A DNA stretch of 16,870 nucleotides, taken from the NCBI GenBank assembly GCA_035574455.1, contig DATLYT010000074.1, forward strand, positions 1 through 16,870. The letters are read 5' to 3'. A program made the translations under genes and the position numbers. The notes under the pieces are model-generated. The model was given only the letters and a program-made list of their open reading frames with translations, did no database searches and had not been told where the DNA came from. This DNA comes from DATLYT01 sp035574455 (lineage in GTDB: Bacteria > Bacteroidota > Ignavibacteria > UBA10030). Shown one piece after another: positions 14,501 to 16,870 of the stretch; position 1 is the stretch's first letter; every line of letters starts with the position of its first letter.

Positions 14501-14767
14501 GATGAGCGCAATACGGTTGTTGATATCGTACCGGAAGAGCTTCCGAATCGACGCATAGGCGGCTTCGGCCGCGTCAGCCGCAAAGGTCGCTAACTCATAG
14601 CCGTTCTGCGAGAAGTAGATGTCGAAGTGGTCGGTCTGGATATACTGCCACTCGAAATTTTTGTACTGCACCTTGTTTTTGCCGAACACCGCCGCCTGGT
14701 CGCTCTGACTGAACGCCATACTCTGCAGCATGATGAGGGCAACCACACTGCACACGAATCGTTTCAT
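11591..14767 (-). CDS. Outer-membrane protein fusing gluzincin-type metalloprotease, PD40 propeller and BamA-like beta-barrel
   Basis: In this 1058-residue protein a signal peptide (1-20, ending MAFSQ) is followed by a peptidase-MA-type domain at about 35-275. It has a zinc motif H139-E-L-V-H143 in HHELVHAVFNDMF and a downstream glutamate in WFNEGMAEYAAL (E173/E177), the gluzincin arrangement. Residues about 295-580 carry PD40/TolB-like propeller blades (SPQGDKIAFLSDRND, SPDGKKIALA, SPDGKTIYFTSDRG, SPDGKKVLFVSDR). A charged linker (580-660) leads to about 380 residues of alternating aromatic beta-strands (FYGLEGTTIMAFSDMMGDH, RYALTNFELRFPL) ending in a terminal phenylalanine, typical of an Omp85/bacterial-surface-antigen barrel. 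Expected location: barrel in the outer membrane, protease and propeller probably periplasmic. The substrate is unknown. It is preceded by a promoter-like pair and followed by a strong terminator, so probably monocistronic. Confidence 0.87.
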   Translation of the reverse strand: MKRFVCSVVALIMLQSMAFSQSDQAAVFGKNKVQYKNFEWQYIQTDHFDIYFSQNGYELATFAADAAEAAYASIRKLFRYDINNRIALIIYNSHNEFQQTNVIDEYLEEGVGGVTELFKNRIVVPFEGNYRLFRHVIHHELVHAVFNDMFYGGSIQSIISSRTPLILPLWFNEGMAEYAALGWDTNSDMFIRDATIHNYLPPIDFLNGYFAYRGGQSVWYYIASKYGEQKIAEILNRVKSTRSIEQGFKSTIGLTLKELSDRWQKEQKVLYWPDIAKREEPAEYAQRLTNHTKTENFYNTSPAISPQGDKIAFLSDRNDYLDIYLMSAIDGEIISRVVKGQRTKDFEELKLLTPRITWSPDGKKIALAVKSGETDAIMVIDVASGATERIPFDLDGIASVDWSPLGDKIAFVGYKAPQSDIYVYEFATKQMQNLTNDIFSDYDPAFSPDGKTIYFTSDRGPYLTRSMIPAGFSMIEYDYSQRDLYAIELTTQAVKRLTNTPTSDEGSPVVSPDGKKVLFVSDRQGINNVYELDLTTGTTRPITNSLSGIYQLSLSRDGSKLVFSSLHEAGFDVFLMRAPLDRKLNVAELEATEYVKRKLDLPREEKPREVIATERTSSDTIAVRKGIVVLADTTTEAERYQPSGRVDLRNFIFSERNMRDTTAIAAPARFPRFEVTDNRDAQGNYIPRKYKLNFSPDLIYGTASYNTFYGLEGTTIMAFSDMMGDHQIVLQTNLQLDLKNSNYGIAYYYRPLRIDYSFQGFHSARFLFLTNPFGYTELIRFRMWALGAAMSYPMDRFNRIDAGLLWLNLSRDNLDDLRDPPQRRSFLLPIVSYVNDNSIWQGGWFGPNNGSRFFWTAYGSTKYSDQSLDFLTSTFDYRDYTRFLKDYVFAWRLTAGISNGKDRQSFFIGGTEGWIARRFDQTSFPIQTVEDYAFLTPVMPLRGYNYNARSGTRYALTNFELRFPLVRYFILGALPVGFQNILGTAFVDVGTAWSNTGGWQAFTRDRSGSRQSKDLLIGTGFGSRIIFLGFPLRIDVAWRFNGSGFSEPTWYFSLGPDF

Positions 14768-14811
14768 AACTCACCCCAATGAATGACAATTAACCGATGC
14801 CTTCCAGCGAA

Positions 14812-14840
14812 TGGTAGAGAAAAACCAACGAAGATGCAAC
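14812..14840 (-). promoter_or_regulatory. Sigma-70-like promoter for the protease-propeller-barrel gene
   Basis: TTGCAT (14835-14840, minus strand), a 17-bp spacer and TACCAT (14812-14817) put transcription start near 14805, about 38 nt before the ATG at 14767. The -35 hexamer, spacing and leader length match those at the amidohydrolase promoter in this window. The rest of 14768-14887 shows no other clear feature. Confidence 0.45.
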
Positions 14841-14887
14841 CGCCGCCATGTGTTCCAACAGACCGCAAGAATGCGAAGTTCCGATGT

Positions 14888-16870
14888 CTATCGTCGCCGG
14901 TGTTTTCGCCTCGGAGACGGGATATCTCTTTCTTCTTCAACAAGCGCAAAATCAATTTCACGCTCCTCCGGGTTGACGCGGATGACTTTGACTTTCACCG
15001 GATCGCCCAGGCGGTACTGCTTCTTCGTTGAACGGCCGATAAGAGCGTACTTCTTTTCGTCGTAGATGTAGTAGTCGTCCTTGAGGTCGCGTACGTGGAT
15101 CATCCCCTCCACCAACAGGTCGTGAATTTCGATGAACAGGCCGTAGTGCGTGACGCCGGAGATAATGCCGTGGAACTCGTCGCCCACGTGACGCTTCATG
15201 TATTCCACCTGCATGACTTTGATGCCTGCCCGTTCGGCTTCCATCGCCACGCGCTCTCGCTCCGACGATTGCTGTGCAATGGCAGGAAGACGGCGACGAA
15301 GCTCGTTCAGACGCGCCGGCGAAACACCCCGTTGGTATTCCTTGAGTAGCCGATGGATGCACAGATCAGGATACCGGCGGATGGGTGAGGTGAAGTGCGC
15401 GTAGTGAGGGAACGCTAAACCGTAATGACCGATGTTGCGGTCGGAGTAAATGGCCTTCGCCATCGAGCGCAGTGTGACTTCATTGACGACATTTTCCACT
15501 TCCGTCCCTCGCACCTGCTCGAGCAGTTTCTGCAAATCCTTCGAGCGCACCCCGCCGTCGACGTGAAGTTTGTAGCCGAGTTTCTCCACAAAGATTGCGA
15601 GTTCCCTGATGCGGTCGGGATCAGGCGCATCGTGAATCCGGTAGAGAAACGGCTTAACCTGTTCTTCTCGCTTCCCCAACCCGATGTGTTGCGCAACAAC
15701 TCTGTTGGCCAACAGCATAAACTCTTCCACGAGACGATGACTCTCCTGCCGCACTTTTTTGATAATCTCAACCGGTTTCCCCTCTTCATCGTAGCGGAAC
15801 TTCGCCTCCGGGCTTTCGAAGTCGATACTCCCCTCCTTCATCCGTTTTTTCGTCAGTGTCGTACTCAACTGATGCATGCGATGAAGCAGGTCGACAAAAT
15901 CCTCCGGACGCCTCGCGCGCTTACTCTTGCTCGTAAGAATCTCCTGGACCTCTTCGTAGGTAAAGCGTCGCTTGCTACGGATAACGGTTTCTTTGATTTC
16001 ATAGTCCTTTACCGTGCCTTGTGGCGTCACCTTCATAAAGACGGAGTAGGCCAGGCGGTCTTCATTCGGACGAAGACTGCAAACGACGTTCGAGAGTTTC
16101 TCCGGCAACATCGGAATGACGGCATTGGGGAAGTAGACGCTCGTGCCTCGCTTGAGGGCTTCGGCGTCAAGAGCGCTCCCTTCCCGAACGTAGTACGAAA
16201 CATCCGCAATGTGCACACCCAGCAGCATCGTGCCGTCTTCTTGCGGCTCCAGCGAGACGGCGTCGTCGAAATCCTTCGCATCTTCCGGGTCGATGGTGAA
16301 ACAGACCTTCTCGCGAAAATCATAGCGGCGGGCAATTTCTTCGGCTGGAATGGTGGTGGGAATTGCCTCAGCCTCACGCAGCACTTCGGCTGGGAACCCT
16401 AACGGGAGTCGGAACTCGTGAAAGACCGAGAGCAATTCCGCGGAAACATCTCCCGCCCTCCCCAGCACCTGGGTAATGCGCCCCACGGGATTGAGATGAC
16501 TCACACCCCAGGATTCGATCTCGACCACCACCTTGTCGCCCGGTCGTGCACCCCCGAGATTTTCCGGTTCGATGAAAACGTCCGTTCCTACGCGTCGGTC
16601 ATCCGGAACGACGATGAAGGCACGACGCGTGCGTTCTACCGTGCCGACGATATGCGTTCGCGCCCGTTGCACGACGCGAATGACTTCTCCTTCCGGCAGC
16701 GATCCGTCATCCTCCTTTTTCTTCGGGAGTGCAAAGAGGGAAACTTCAACCGTATCGCCATGCATCGCCGTTCCGAGAAAACGGGGGGCGATGAAGACGC
16801 GCTCACCCGTTTCCGGCACCTGCACAAAGCCGAGGCCCTGCTTCTTGACCTCTAAGACGCCGACGACGGT
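14888..16870 (-). CDS. rnr: Ribonuclease R (RNase II/RNB family), N-terminus outside window
   Basis: The frame is open to the right edge, giving 660 visible residues; the N-terminal region is missing. The visible part starts inside a cold-shock-type OB domain (QGLGFVQVPETGERVF), followed by a second OB-like segment. The RNB catalytic domain has TIDPEDAKDFDDAVSL, whose aspartates (visible residues about 194, 200, 202 and 203) match the metal-binding set of RNase II/R, and the signature HFTSPIRRYPDL. A C-terminal S1 domain (FHGIISGVTHYGLFIEI, EGMIHVRDL) and a short basic tail (SPRRKHRRR) complete it. The enzyme is a processive 3'-to-5' exoribonuclease able to degrade structured RNA, used in rRNA quality control and mRNA decay. 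A GTG at 16825 is internal and not the true start, since the 15 codons before it also match the family. Confidence 0.96.
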   Translation of the reverse strand, partial: TVVGVLEVKKQGLGFVQVPETGERVFIAPRFLGTAMHGDTVEVSLFALPKKKEDDGSLPEGEVIRVVQRARTHIVGTVERTRRAFIVVPDDRRVGTDVFIEPENLGGARPGDKVVVEIESWGVSHLNPVGRITQVLGRAGDVSAELLSVFHEFRLPLGFPAEVLREAEAIPTTIPAEEIARRYDFREKVCFTIDPEDAKDFDDAVSLEPQEDGTMLLGVHIADVSYYVREGSALDAEALKRGTSVYFPNAVIPMLPEKLSNVVCSLRPNEDRLAYSVFMKVTPQGTVKDYEIKETVIRSKRRFTYEEVQEILTSKSKRARRPEDFVDLLHRMHQLSTTLTKKRMKEGSIDFESPEAKFRYDEEGKPVEIIKKVRQESHRLVEEFMLLANRVVAQHIGLGKREEQVKPFLYRIHDAPDPDRIRELAIFVEKLGYKLHVDGGVRSKDLQKLLEQVRGTEVENVVNEVTLRSMAKAIYSDRNIGHYGLAFPHYAHFTSPIRRYPDLCIHRLLKEYQRGVSPARLNELRRRLPAIAQQSSERERVAMEAERAGIKVMQVEYMKRHVGDEFHGIISGVTHYGLFIEIHDLLVEGMIHVRDLKDDYYIYDEKKYALIGRSTKKQYRLGDPVKVKVIRVNPEEREIDFALVEEERDIPSPRRKHRRR

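Noticed and set aside
15425..16402. Plus-strand open frame of 325 codons opposite RNase R
   Set aside because: Antisense to a clearly conserved RNB domain, with no recognisable motif or start signal.

Overview
The window reads as a piece of chromosome from the Bacteroidota/Chlorobiota superphylum, most like an Ignavibacteria-type lineage. The main evidence is two secreted proteins ending in type IX secretion (T9SS) type A C-terminal domains with the NYPNPFNP signature. LytS/LytTR and LiaF-like genes support this. Moderate G+C and clear Shine-Dalgarno sites (GGAGGA, AAGGAG) argue against a typical Bacteroidales or Flavobacteriales genome. The phylum call is inference. Every gene I accept lies on the minus strand, so transcription runs from high to low coordinates.

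In transcription order (right to left) the layout is as follows. RNase R (5' end outside the window) is followed by a 1058-residue outer-membrane protein that joins an HExxH metalloprotease domain, a PD40 propeller and a beta-barrel. A strong hairpin terminator comes next, then a MocA/MobA-like nucleotidyltransferase. After that is a four-gene envelope-stress-type operon: a small LiaI/LiaF-like membrane protein, a larger LiaF-like protein, a LytS-type sensor kinase and a LytTR response regulator. Two T9SS cargo proteins follow (a propeller protein of about 581 residues and a beta-helix protein of about 1107 residues), then an exported metal-dependent amidohydrolase, and finally a truncated four-helix-bundle (23S rRNA intervening-sequence type) protein at the left edge.

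The most unusual content is two small insertion-like units. (1) Between the sensor kinase and its response regulator sits a cassette of about 497 bp. It encodes a GxxExxY (PDDEXK_3-like) protein and is bounded by 32-bp terminal inverted repeats (25/32 identical), each built of three GCGAA cores spaced exactly 10 bp apart. Removing it leaves an ordinary 39-nt gap between kinase and regulator. (2) Arrays with an 8-bp period and consensus near TGAATCAA lie beside the four-helix-bundle gene at the left edge, and again, in opposite orientation and with no gene attached, in the gap just upstream of the sensor kinase. So two families of small orphan proteins each appear with their own short-period tandem repeat, and both kinds of repeat occupy gaps of the same signalling operon. 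I read this as a possible pair of related, poorly described mobile or intervening elements.

Other non-coding features: sigma-70-like promoters before the amidohydrolase, the propeller protein and the protease-barrel gene; an 11-bp leader hairpin that would lie at the very 5' end of the propeller-protein mRNA; a branched inverted repeat between the two T9SS genes; and two intrinsic terminators. No intergenic stretch exceeds 300 bases. I saw no tRNA, rRNA, CRISPR array or conventional transposase.
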